DNA of 64,000 nt from Cognataquiflexum gelatinilyticum (GTDB taxonomy: Bacteria; Bacteroidota; Bacteroidia; Cytophagales; Cyclobacteriaceae). Both the position numbers and the translations under genes were made by a program. Every line of letters begins with the position of its first letter. Within the stretch, counting starts at the first letter, position 1. The notes under the pieces were generated by a model that had not been told where the DNA came from, did no database searches, and saw only the letters and a list, made by a program, of their open reading frames with translations. The stretch covers positions 186,001 through 250,000 of the forward strand of contig NZ_JANAEZ010000005.1 of the NCBI RefSeq assembly GCF_024813435.1, given 5' to 3'. Below, piece by piece: positions 18,374-26,395 of the stretch.

Positions 18374-19729
18374 TCACCCAAACTTCATCGTAAAAACAGT
18401 CCTTTGTCCGGGAATTGACTCCACTTCAAGATTTCCTTTGTGAAGGTTCATGATCTGACGGGAAATGGCCAAACCGATACCGCTGCCGGATTTTTTGGTA
18501 GTGAAAAAAGGGACAAAAATCCTTTCCAAGGCTTCAGGAACAATCCCTTCTCCATAATCTATCACTTGTATAAATGGGAAAGATTGGCTGTTGATTCCTG
18601 ACTTTAGAATAATCGTTTTTGTGTTTGATTTTTCCATGGCCTCTTTTGCATTTTTCACCAGGTTAATCAAAATCATCTGTATTAAATCCTGATCAGCCAA
18701 CAATTCAAGTTCTTTTGGACTTATTTCTGTCTGAAGCTGTATTCCTGATTTCGCCAGTTCTTCCTTGAGCAAAACACAGATGTTTTCAAATAACTGTTGG
18801 ACAGCAAATCTCTTTAGCACAGGCTGTGGGATGTTGGTGTAATCCCTGTAAGCATTTACAAAATCAACCAATCCGGAACTGCGTTTGGAGATGGTTTCCA
18901 GGCCTTCACATAAGTCAACGTAACTGTCTTTCTCAAGGATCAATTCCCCTTTTTCCTCTTCGTGGATATCTTCCTCCAGAATAATTCCCAATGAATTTGC
19001 AAGACTCGCTATAGGCGTCATTGAATTCATGATTTCATGACGGAGGACTTTGGTCAGATTTTGCCATGCCTCTAATTCATTCTTTTGTAATTCAGAACGA
19101 ATATTTTGAAAAGAAAGTAAAGTCCAACTATTTCCTTCCATTTTGAAAGAAGCTGACTGCACGTTAAGATGGAGTTCGTTGTTGATTTTGATAGAAAATG
19201 AACCCCCCGGCTTCAGAGAAAGGACATTTTTTAATAAATCAATAGATAACTTCCCCAAATCGTTGATGTCTTTGAATTGCGGAATCTGAAGCAGCTGCTT
19301 GGCTTCTCCATTGATCACACCTATTCGTCCCTGACTATCAAAAGATAATATCCCGGTGTTGATATGCTGGATCATGATCTGGAGAAAAAGCATTTGCTCT
19401 TCCTTTTCTGCCCTTGTTTTTTTGAATGCCTCAATGACTTCATTGAAAGACATGTTCATTTCTTTAAATGAATTTCCAAGTTTGCTGTCTTTGGTAAATG
19501 ATGATGAAAAATCAGAATAACGGATTGATTCCAAAAACCGGGTTATTTTCCTGTTTGTGGTATTTCCATAAGAAATCAGATTGAGTACCAAAAAGAAAAC
19601 AATTACTGAAAACATAATGGTTTGAACCATGGACTGTTCTTTAAAGAAAAAAAACAGGCCCAAATAGGCAAAGACCACGATCAGCAAAACACGAATTAAA
19701 ATACCTATTGAAAATGACCTAAAGCCCAT
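18374..19729 (-). CDS. Membrane sensor histidine kinase (NtrB/AtoS-like)
   Basis: 451 aa. Two closely spaced membrane helices (about 7-27 and 31-50) leave almost no periplasmic loop, so the signal is probably sensed in the membrane or cytoplasm. A linker and PAS-like region (about 95-200) precede the HisKA box LTKVLRHEIMNSMTPIA with phospho-acceptor His near residue 231. The HATPase domain has the N box (LINLVKNAKEAME), DYGEGI, FFTTKKSGSGIGLAI and a C-terminal strand. Its start overlaps the last codons of the response regulator gene by 11 bp, so the two are coupled. It most likely phosphorylates that regulator and so controls the transporter genes that start on the other side of the divergent intergenic region. 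Confidence 0.93.
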   Translation of the reverse strand: MGFRSFSIGILIRVLLIVVFAYLGLFFFFKEQSMVQTIMFSVIVFFLVLNLISYGNTTNRKITRFLESIRYSDFSSSFTKDSKLGNSFKEMNMSFNEVIEAFKKTRAEKEEQMLFLQIMIQHINTGILSFDSQGRIGVINGEAKQLLQIPQFKDINDLGKLSIDLLKNVLSLKPGGSFSIKINNELHLNVQSASFKMEGNSWTLLSFQNIRSELQKNELEAWQNLTKVLRHEIMNSMTPIASLANSLGIILEEDIHEEEKGELILEKDSYVDLCEGLETISKRSSGLVDFVNAYRDYTNIPQPVLKRFAVQQLFENICVLLKEELAKSGIQLQTEISPKELELLADQDLIQMILINLVKNAKEAMEKSNTKTIILKSGINSQSFPFIQVIDYGEGIVPEALERIFVPFFTTKKSGSGIGLAISRQIMNLHKGNLEVESIPGQRTVFTMKFG

Positions 19730-21107
19730 ACCTTTCCAATCTTCTATACAATGATGACCTGGTCAATCCCAATTCTTCAGCCGCTCTGGTGATATGGCCG
19801 TTGTGTTTTTGAAGGGCTTTTCTGATCAATATTTTTTCTACATCTTCTATATTCAAATGGTCTAAGCTGACCAATTCCTCTTGTTTTTCAGGACTAAGCT
19901 GCTTTTGCATAAATAAGTCCTCAGGCTGTAACACACCATGTGTAGTCATGATAACTGCCCGTTCGATGCTGTGCTGAAGTTCACGGATATTTCCAGGCCA
20001 ATGATATTTTTGCATGCGTTTGATCAATGCTTCACCGGCTTTTCGGATTTCTTTATTGTATTTTTTAGAATAGACCTCGATAAAATGATTGGCAAGATGT
20101 GGGATATCTTCCAATCTCTCCCGCAGGGGAGGCAAGGTAATTTCGATCGTATTGATTCTATAGAGTAAATCCTGCCTGAATGTATTCTCATAGACCATGC
20201 TGTGGATCGGCATATTGGTGGCAGAAATCAACCTGATATTTACAGGAATTGCTTTATTGGCACCTACACGGGTTACTTCTCTATTTTGTAATGCAGCCAA
20301 AAGTTTAGATTGGAGTGGGAGAGGGAGATTTCCGATCTCATCCAAAAACAATGTGCCTTTATTTGCCTGCTCAAATCTTCCTGCCCTGTCTTCCTTGGCA
20401 TCTGTAAATGAACCTCTTTTGTGTCCGAAAAGCTCGCTTTCAAAAAGAGTAGTTGTAATAGATCCCAAATCCACGCCTATAAATGCCTCGCGGTGTCTTT
20501 TGGAATGCCTATGAATGGCACGGGCAATCAATTCTTTTCCTGTACCGTTTTCTCCCAAAATCAACACATTGGCATCAGTAGCAGCGACTCTCTCTATTGT
20601 TTCAAAGACCTTGACCATGGAAGAACTTTGTCCGATGATGTCTTTGAATTTGCTGTCTATGTCTTGATAGAGTTGTTGCTGTTGGGTTTTTAATTGAGAT
20701 ATCTCAAGTTTTGATTGTCTCAGCTGAAGCGCTGAGTTCAGTGTTGCGAGTAATTTTTCATTCTCCCAAGGTTTCAAAACAAAGTCTGTTGCACCTTCTT
20801 TGATGGCTTTGACGGCCGTATTCACATCCCCGTATGCCGTAATCAATACGACCACTGCAGAAGAATCAAGTTCCAAAATCCTGTCCAACCAATAGAATCC
20901 TTCCTGTCCGCTGCTGACATCTTTGGTAAAATTCATATCCAAAAGGATCACATCGTATTGCTCATTGATAATGAGTACTGGCAGTAGACCTGGATTGGTT
21001 TCTGTATCCACTTGACCAAAGTGCCTCTTTAAAAATATTTTGGCAGCTTTTAACAAATCCTCGTTGTCATCGACGATGAGGATTTTACCTGGTTTGTTTT
21101 CTTTCAT
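19719..21107 (-). CDS. NtrC-family sigma-54-dependent response regulator
   Basis: 462 aa. The receiver domain has acidic DD at residues 13-14, phospho-Asp57 (ILLDMNF) and TAYGD. The AAA+ domain (about 155-385) has Walker A GENGTGKE, loop 1 GSFTDA in place of the usual GAFTGA, Walker B GTLFLDEIGN, and a conserved WPGNIRELQH segment. A C-terminal Fis-type helix-turn-helix follows (ITRAAEELGLTRSSLYRRLE). An upstream TTG at 21119 would add four residues; ATG 21107 is preferred. It is transcribed divergently from the HlyD/ATPase/permease genes. The CGGAC-N5-TGTTCG dyads upstream of several transporter genes are the best candidates for its binding sites. Confidence 0.95.
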   Translation of the reverse strand: MKENKPGKILIVDDNEDLLKAAKIFLKRHFGQVDTETNPGLLPVLIINEQYDVILLDMNFTKDVSSGQEGFYWLDRILELDSSAVVVLITAYGDVNTAVKAIKEGATDFVLKPWENEKLLATLNSALQLRQSKLEISQLKTQQQQLYQDIDSKFKDIIGQSSSMVKVFETIERVAATDANVLILGENGTGKELIARAIHRHSKRHREAFIGVDLGSITTTLFESELFGHKRGSFTDAKEDRAGRFEQANKGTLFLDEIGNLPLPLQSKLLAALQNREVTRVGANKAIPVNIRLISATNMPIHSMVYENTFRQDLLYRINTIEITLPPLRERLEDIPHLANHFIEVYSKKYNKEIRKAGEALIKRMQKYHWPGNIRELQHSIERAVIMTTHGVLQPEDLFMQKQLSPEKQEELVSLDHLNIEDVEKILIRKALQKHNGHITRAAEELGLTRSSLYRRLERYGL

Positions 21108-21426
21108 AAAATTAGACAAGAGATATTAGACGTGAGATGTGAGACATGGATACACGAGATTTGAGAAAGACTGAAGTATATAGAGGCAAAGCAATTTTTT
21201 TAACAGCCGAAATAAATTGCTTTTGAACTTCATTTTAGAAAGGACCATCGCACTTCACATTTCGTATTTCTTACTTCAGAATGCCAAAACTTGTACCGAA
21301 ATGATACAAACGGACAATATCATTTCAAAATCGCTCAATGGATTGAATTTAAGCAGTTTTTATTAAATCTATAGGAAATTTTCCCTAAGAATAATTGCAC
21401 TGATTTATTCATTCTTTGGTCGCAGG
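21108..21426. other. Divergent control region, regulator-proximal part
   Basis: Contains GA-rich filler typical of these intergenic regions (gacgtgagatgtgagac near 21130) and a weak inverted repeat TTGTA (21291-21295)/TACAA (21305-21309) followed by CGGACA at 21311. I found no acceptable promoter for the minus-strand regulator. Confidence 0.4.
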
Positions 21427-21442
21427 CGGACGTTTTTGTTCG
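21427..21442 (+). promoter_or_regulatory. Candidate NtrC-type enhancer site 1 (CGGACG-N4-TGTTCG)
   Basis: Imperfect dyad CGGACG TTTT TGTTCG, centred 70.5 bp upstream of the first G of the -24 element at 21504. Four other transporter-related genes carry a similar dyad at the same distance. Confidence 0.6.
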
Positions 21443-21503
21443 AAAAATCTAAAGCTAAAAATAGGATATGCCCTTTTTGGTTGTTTTTGAGCGGTTTTTT
21501 TGA

Positions 21504-21520
21504 TGGCATGTTAATTGGCT
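21504..21520 (+). promoter_or_regulatory. Sigma-54 (-24/-12) promoter of the HlyD gene
   Basis: TGGCATG, then TTAA, then TTGGC. The -24 GG lies at 21505-21506, and ten bases later the -12 element reads GG instead of GC. The predicted +1 is near 21530, 23 nt before the ATG at 21553. Confidence 0.6.
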
Positions 21521-21552
21521 ATTGAGAGTCAAAGTAAAACTGAAAATTTATA

Positions 21553-22803
21553 ATGGATAGGAAGATTGAGAAAAAGACCTGGACTCCAAAGTTCATCGCT
21601 ATCATCACAGGAAGCACACTCCTGTTGGCCTTTATCATTTACCAATTGTTTTTTGCCGACTCAAGGTCTTCTATGAATGTCAATAAGGACAGGATTACCA
21701 TTGCCACTGTCATAGAAGGAGAATACACTGATTACATTCCGGTAAGCGGGACGATTGAACCAGGGGAAGTTTTTTTCTTAGATGCTTTAGAAGGTGGAAA
21801 TATTTCAAAAATTATCCGAGAATCAGGTGCCATAGTCGATAGAGGTGACACGATATTGTTACTTTCTAATAGCAAACTGCAATTGGAGGTGATGGAAAGG
21901 GAATCAGGCCTCTACTTCCAAATTAACAACCTCAGACAAGTCAGGCTTCAGTTGGATCAAAATGATTTAAGCCAACAAGGGCAACTTGCCGAAATTGATT
22001 ATCAAATCAGCCTGCTTAAACCTCAATACGAAAGGTTTAAGGAACTTCATTCCAAAAAACTGGTATCAGATCGTGAATTTGAAGAGGTGAAAGAACAATA
22101 TGAGTACAATGTCAAAAGAAGAAAATTGACATACGTGGCCTATAGAAATGATTCAGTTTCAAGAGTAGCTCAAAAACGACAGCTTTATGATTCTGAAAAC
22201 AGAATGAATCAGTCTCTCAATGGAGTAGGTCACATTCTCGATAACCTTGTTGTCAGGGCTCCGATTTCTGGTCAGTTATCTACCCAGCAAATTGAGGTTG
22301 GACAATCTATCAATGCCGGGGAGCGATATGGTCAGATTGATATTCTAGATAAATTCAAAGTAAAAGTACAGATAGACGAATTGTACCTTCCAAGGATAAG
22401 TACAGGATTAAAAGGCACCTTCACATTCTCTGGAAGTAGTTACGAACTTGAAATCGATAAAATCTATCCCAATGTCACAGGTGGAAGATTTGAGGTCGAC
22501 ATGGTTTTTACAGGGGAGACGCCATCCGGAATACGGAGGGGACAAACAGTAAGAATTGGCCTTGAACTTGGCGAAAGCAAACAAGCCATCTTATTACCAA
22601 CAGGAGGGTTTTACAAAGATACAGGAGGGAATTGGGTATTTGTCGTGGATGAGTCTACCGGCATTGCGGAAAAGCGAAACATTAGGCTAAACCGTAAAAA
22701 TCCAGAGCATTATGAGGTAATCGAAGGCCTCAAGCCGGGCGACCGCGTCATCGTCAGTGGATATGAGAATTTTGGAAAAAATGAGGTTTTGAATTTGAAG
22801 TAG
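21553..22803 (+). CDS. HlyD-family periplasmic adaptor (membrane fusion protein)
   Basis: 416 aa. One N-terminal membrane helix (about 13-35), then a split lipoyl/barrel-sandwich domain (VSGTIEPGEVFFLDALEGG and NLVVRAPISGQLS). Between the halves is a coiled-coil hairpin at about residues 115-215 (YQISLLKPQYERFKELHSKK). A beta-barrel and membrane-proximal domain follow. This is the architecture of MacA-like adaptors that link an inner-membrane ABC complex to an outer-membrane channel. It is first in the run adaptor, ATPase, three permeases, with gaps of 257 and 268 bp before the ATPase and first permease. No outer-membrane TolC homolog is in the window. Confidence 0.93.
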   Translation: MDRKIEKKTWTPKFIAIITGSTLLLAFIIYQLFFADSRSSMNVNKDRITIATVIEGEYTDYIPVSGTIEPGEVFFLDALEGGNISKIIRESGAIVDRGDTILLLSNSKLQLEVMERESGLYFQINNLRQVRLQLDQNDLSQQGQLAEIDYQISLLKPQYERFKELHSKKLVSDREFEEVKEQYEYNVKRRKLTYVAYRNDSVSRVAQKRQLYDSENRMNQSLNGVGHILDNLVVRAPISGQLSTQQIEVGQSINAGERYGQIDILDKFKVKVQIDELYLPRISTGLKGTFTFSGSSYELEIDKIYPNVTGGRFEVDMVFTGETPSGIRRGQTVRIGLELGESKQAILLPTGGFYKDTGGNWVFVVDESTGIAEKRNIRLNRKNPEHYEVIEGLKPGDRVIVSGYENFGKNEVLNLK

Positions 22804-23060
22804 CGGGAAGTAAGTCGAAAGGCACTTGTTGGCTTCAGGCAATGTAAATATCTCAGTCCGATTAAAGAATTTAGTTGTATTGATTATTTAATAAACGATT
22901 AAGCCATTTGTCAGATTAATTCCTGTGTTGAAAATTTTGAATGAAAACCACAAATTATCAGAAAAAATTTAACTATCCATTGCTCATTGCAGATCGCAAG
23001 TCTATCAAAAAACAATAAATAAAACTTATAAATTAATCAGCACATCATACCACACGAATC

Positions 23061-23759
23061 ATGGAAAACATCATTAAAACCGTCAATCTCCGAAAACTCT
23101 ACACTACGGAGGAAGTAGAAACCACAGCACTGGACGATATCCAGATAGAAATCAAAAAAGGAGAATTCGTCGCCATCATGGGCCCATCAGGTTGTGGCAA
23201 ATCTACTTTGCTTAACATCATCGGACTGCTTGACAATCCCGATTCAGGCCAATATTATTTCATCGAAAATGAGGTTGCCAAATTTTCTGAAAGACAACGC
23301 TCTCAGTTGAGAAAGGGAAATATCGGTTTCGTATTCCAAAGCTTTAACCTCATCGACGAATTGACTGTATTTGAAAATGTTGAACTTCCACTTCTGTACC
23401 TCAAAACACCTGCTGACGAAAGGAAAAGAAGGGTAGAAGAAGTTTTGGGCAGAATGAACATCATGCATCGAAAAGACCACTTTCCGCAACAACTTTCAGG
23501 TGGTCAGCAACAGAGGGTAGCTATCGCCCGTGCCATTGTCGCTAAACCTTCAGTGATCCTTGCCGATGAACCTACAGGAAATCTTGATTCAGCAAACGGC
23601 GAAGAAGTCATGAGGCTTTTGGAAGAATTGAATAATGAAGGAACCACCATTGTGATGGTAACACACTCCCCTCATGATGCGAACTATGCCCACCGTATCA
23701 TCAATCTATTCGATGGAAAAGTGGTGACTGAGAATATCAGGGAGCAGTTTCATATTTGA
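23061..23759 (+). CDS. ABC transporter ATPase (MacB/LolD-type)
   Basis: 232 aa single ATP-binding cassette. Walker A GPSGCGKST at about residues 40-48, Q-loop FQSFNL, signature LSGGQQQRVAIAR near 145, Walker B VILADEPTGNLD near 164 and H-loop VTHS near 200. It powers the two-part FtsX permeases; MacB/LolCDE-type systems work mechanically on periplasmic substrates rather than moving them through the inner membrane. It is the only ABC ATPase in the window and probably serves several of the ten permeases, which is inference. I see no separate sigma-54 promoter in the 257 bp before it. Confidence 0.96.
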   Translation: MENIIKTVNLRKLYTTEEVETTALDDIQIEIKKGEFVAIMGPSGCGKSTLLNIIGLLDNPDSGQYYFIENEVAKFSERQRSQLRKGNIGFVFQSFNLIDELTVFENVELPLLYLKTPADERKRRVEEVLGRMNIMHRKDHFPQQLSGGQQQRVAIARAIVAKPSVILADEPTGNLDSANGEEVMRLLEELNNEGTTIVMVTHSPHDANYAHRIINLFDGKVVTENIREQFHI

Positions 23760-24002
23760 AAAATAGATATAAGACACAAGACTTTTGTTACCTGGTAATT
23801 TCAAAAGCAGTATTTATAATTGATTGTCTTAGATACATACTTTATCAAGAGAGATTCTCAAAACATTGTTAATCTCTCTTGATTTGAACCTAGTTAAAGA
23901 GGCTATTCGGCTTTTCCCGATTGTTGAAGATTTTTATTTCTGTACCTAGAAAGCTGCATACAGCTAGCGACAACAACTAGAATAATTACAACATTATCAA
24001 CC

Positions 24003-24027
24003 TCCCAACTTCCACACTTCCCACGCC
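24003..24027 (+). other. C/A-rich, G-poor 5' leader of permease 1
   Basis: The bases before the ATG consist almost only of C, A and T (tcccaacttccacacttccc). Similar leaders occur before at least five other permease genes here. Confidence 0.5.
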
Positions 24028-26388
24028 ATGCTCACCAACTATCTCAAAACTGCCATTAGAAGTTTCAAAAAGCACAGATTGACTTTCATGATCAACCTGC
24101 TTGGGCTCACAATGGGATTGACCACAGTGATTTTGATCATGATGTGGGTCAAAGATGAATTGAGCATCAACAGATATCATGCACTCGGACATAGGATTTA
24201 CACTGTATTTACCAACCATGCCAATTCCACAGGAATCGTTACCATAGGAATCACTCCTGCAGAAATGGCCGAAGCCATGGAAGCTGAACTTTCCCAAGTG
24301 GAAATGGCAGCGGCGATTTCACCATACATTGAAGGAGTTTCTTTTGATGATGGAAATGATGTGCAGGTCGCTGATGGTTTATTTGTCGATCAGGAATACC
24401 TGGAAATGTTCAGTGTCGAATTTTTGGATGGGGATAAATCGAAAGCTCTTTCAGACATAAATTCGGTGGTTTTGTCTGAATCAACAGCAATCAGGATATT
24501 CGGTTCTTCCGGAGAAGCCGTTGGAAAAACCCTGAAATGGACAGTTTTTGAATTTGGAAATGAAGTAATAGTGAGGGGTGTATATAAGGATTTTGGCTCT
24601 TATGATATAGATAAACCAGAATTTCTACTTTCTTTTCCCTACTTCAAAAAAATGCTCGGTGACGGTGCACATTGGGACAATTTTAATGCAGGAACATTTT
24701 TATTACTGAGGGAAGGAACTGATATTGATTCCTTTAATGCCCAAATTGCCAACTTCTTAAAGGATAGGAAGGTAGAAAGTAATGTGACTCCTTTTGTCCA
24801 GGCTTTTGAAGACAATTACCTCTATGGGACATTTGAAGATGGGAAAGTGGTAGGAGGAAGGATCAATTATGTCTGGATTTTTTCGGCCATTGCATTCTTC
24901 ATTCTATTGATTGCCTGTATCAACTTCATGAACCTGACCACTGCAAGGGCCATGAATAGGCTCAAAGAAATTGGAGTCAAAAAATCTATGGGGGCAAGCA
25001 GAGGCGGTTTATTTAGCCAATTCATAGTCGAGTCTATGCTTTTGTCCTTCATTGCGATGATTCTTGCTTTGGTTTTGGCAATGATATTACAGCCATTTTT
25101 CAATCAGGTTACTCTCAAAGAACTCAATCTCAACTTGGATTTGCCTCAAATTCTGATGTTGGTTTTGATCTGGGCCATCACAGGCTTAATTGCAGGGATT
25201 TATCCGGCAGTTTATTTGTCCAAATTCAGACCTATCCAAATCCTGAAAAGTAACATCAAAGGAAGCTTTGGAGAACTTTTGGCTAGAAAGGGCTTGGTCG
25301 TATTTCAATTTTCAATTTCCCTGCTTTTGATTATTGGGATTTCTGTGATTGGACGACAGATGGCTTATATCCAAAACCAGAACCTTGGCTACAACCAATC
25401 CCATTTGCTTCAAGTCAATTCCTCCTCTCTTTCAGACACACAACTTGAATCATTTTTGAATCAGGTAAAAGGAATCCCGGGGGTTGAAAATGCATCAAGT
25501 CTATCCCATCCCCTCGTAGGTTTGATGAGCTCGACTATTGGGCTGAGTTGGGAAGGGAAAAATCCCGATGAACAGGTCAAATTTGAGAACATCACGGTCA
25601 ATATGGATTTGATCGAAACAATGGATTTTGAAATTTTGAAAGGAAGGTCTTTCTCAAGGGATTTTGGAGATGAAAGTTCAAAAATCATCCTCAATGAGGA
25701 AGCGGTAAAAGTAATCGGGCTGGAAGAACCCATTGGTGCTACAGTCAATCTTTGGGGAAATGACATGGAAGTAATAGGGGTTTTGAAGGATTTTCATTTC
25801 GAATCACTGAAAGAAAATGTCAAGCCTGCCTTTTTGAAATATGACAAAGCATTTGCCCAAAAAATCATCATCAGAATCAATCCCGAAAATCAGCTAGAGA
25901 CCATTGCCTCGGTATCAGGATTGTTTGAAAATCTGAATGCCCAAAAGATTGATTACAGCTTTATGGATGAAGATTTTCAGTCCTTATACCTACAGGAACA
26001 GCGGATTTCAAAACTTGCCAGATATTTTGGATTGGCAGCAATTTTCCTTTCCTGTTTGGGTTTGTTTGGATTGGCGGCTTTCACAGTAGAAAACCGCAAA
26101 AAAGAAATCGGAGTCAGGAAAGTCCTTGGAGCTTCGATCAGCGGAATTTTGACCATGATTGTCAAAGATTTCATCCTTTTGGTACTGATTTCCATTGTGG
26201 TCATGGTTCCTTTGGGATGGTATCTTTCCCAAGCTTGGCTCCAAGGTTATGCTTATAAGACCAACCTGAGTTGGTGGATTTTTGTAGGATCTGCAGCCGT
26301 GCTTCTTTCTATAGCTTTGGTTACGGTCAGTTTTCAAGCCTTCAAAGCCGCAACTGCCAATCCCGTAAACTCTTTGTCATCCGAATGA
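24028..26388 (+). CDS. FtsX/MacB-like ABC permease 1 (two FtsX domains)
   Basis: 786 aa, inner membrane, eight predicted helices in a 1+3+1+3 layout. TM1 lies at about 20-42 followed by a MacB periplasmic core domain. FtsX domain 1 starts near 280 (IACINFMNLTTA), with the cytoplasmic coupling motif KEIGVKKSMGAS near 312. TM5 lies near 421, then a second periplasmic domain with KDFHFESL near 587. FtsX domain 2 starts near 667 with KEIGVRKVLGAS near 691. The protein ends NPVNSLSSE. There is no ATPase domain, unlike true MacB. It follows the ATPase gene by 268 bp and is followed 7 bp later by permease 2. The substrate is unknown. Confidence 0.95.
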   Translation: MLTNYLKTAIRSFKKHRLTFMINLLGLTMGLTTVILIMMWVKDELSINRYHALGHRIYTVFTNHANSTGIVTIGITPAEMAEAMEAELSQVEMAAAISPYIEGVSFDDGNDVQVADGLFVDQEYLEMFSVEFLDGDKSKALSDINSVVLSESTAIRIFGSSGEAVGKTLKWTVFEFGNEVIVRGVYKDFGSYDIDKPEFLLSFPYFKKMLGDGAHWDNFNAGTFLLLREGTDIDSFNAQIANFLKDRKVESNVTPFVQAFEDNYLYGTFEDGKVVGGRINYVWIFSAIAFFILLIACINFMNLTTARAMNRLKEIGVKKSMGASRGGLFSQFIVESMLLSFIAMILALVLAMILQPFFNQVTLKELNLNLDLPQILMLVLIWAITGLIAGIYPAVYLSKFRPIQILKSNIKGSFGELLARKGLVVFQFSISLLLIIGISVIGRQMAYIQNQNLGYNQSHLLQVNSSSLSDTQLESFLNQVKGIPGVENASSLSHPLVGLMSSTIGLSWEGKNPDEQVKFENITVNMDLIETMDFEILKGRSFSRDFGDESSKIILNEEAVKVIGLEEPIGATVNLWGNDMEVIGVLKDFHFESLKENVKPAFLKYDKAFAQKIIIRINPENQLETIASVSGLFENLNAQKIDYSFMDEDFQSLYLQEQRISKLARYFGLAAIFLSCLGLFGLAAFTVENRKKEIGVRKVLGASISGILTMIVKDFILLVLISIVVMVPLGWYLSQAWLQGYAYKTNLSWWIFVGSAAVLLSIALVTVSFQAFKAATANPVNSLSSE

Positions 26389-26395
26389 TAGCCTC

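Noticed and set aside
21291..21316. Additional enhancer for the minus-strand regulator (TTGTA/TACAA plus CGGACA)
   Set aside because: The arms are only 5 bp and no TGTTCG half-site or minus-strand -24/-12 promoter is at a matching distance.
22820..22840. Sigma-54 promoter before the ABC ATPase (GGCAC with TTGGC)
   Set aside because: The two elements are 8 bp apart, not 10, and there is no enhancer dyad about 70 bp upstream.
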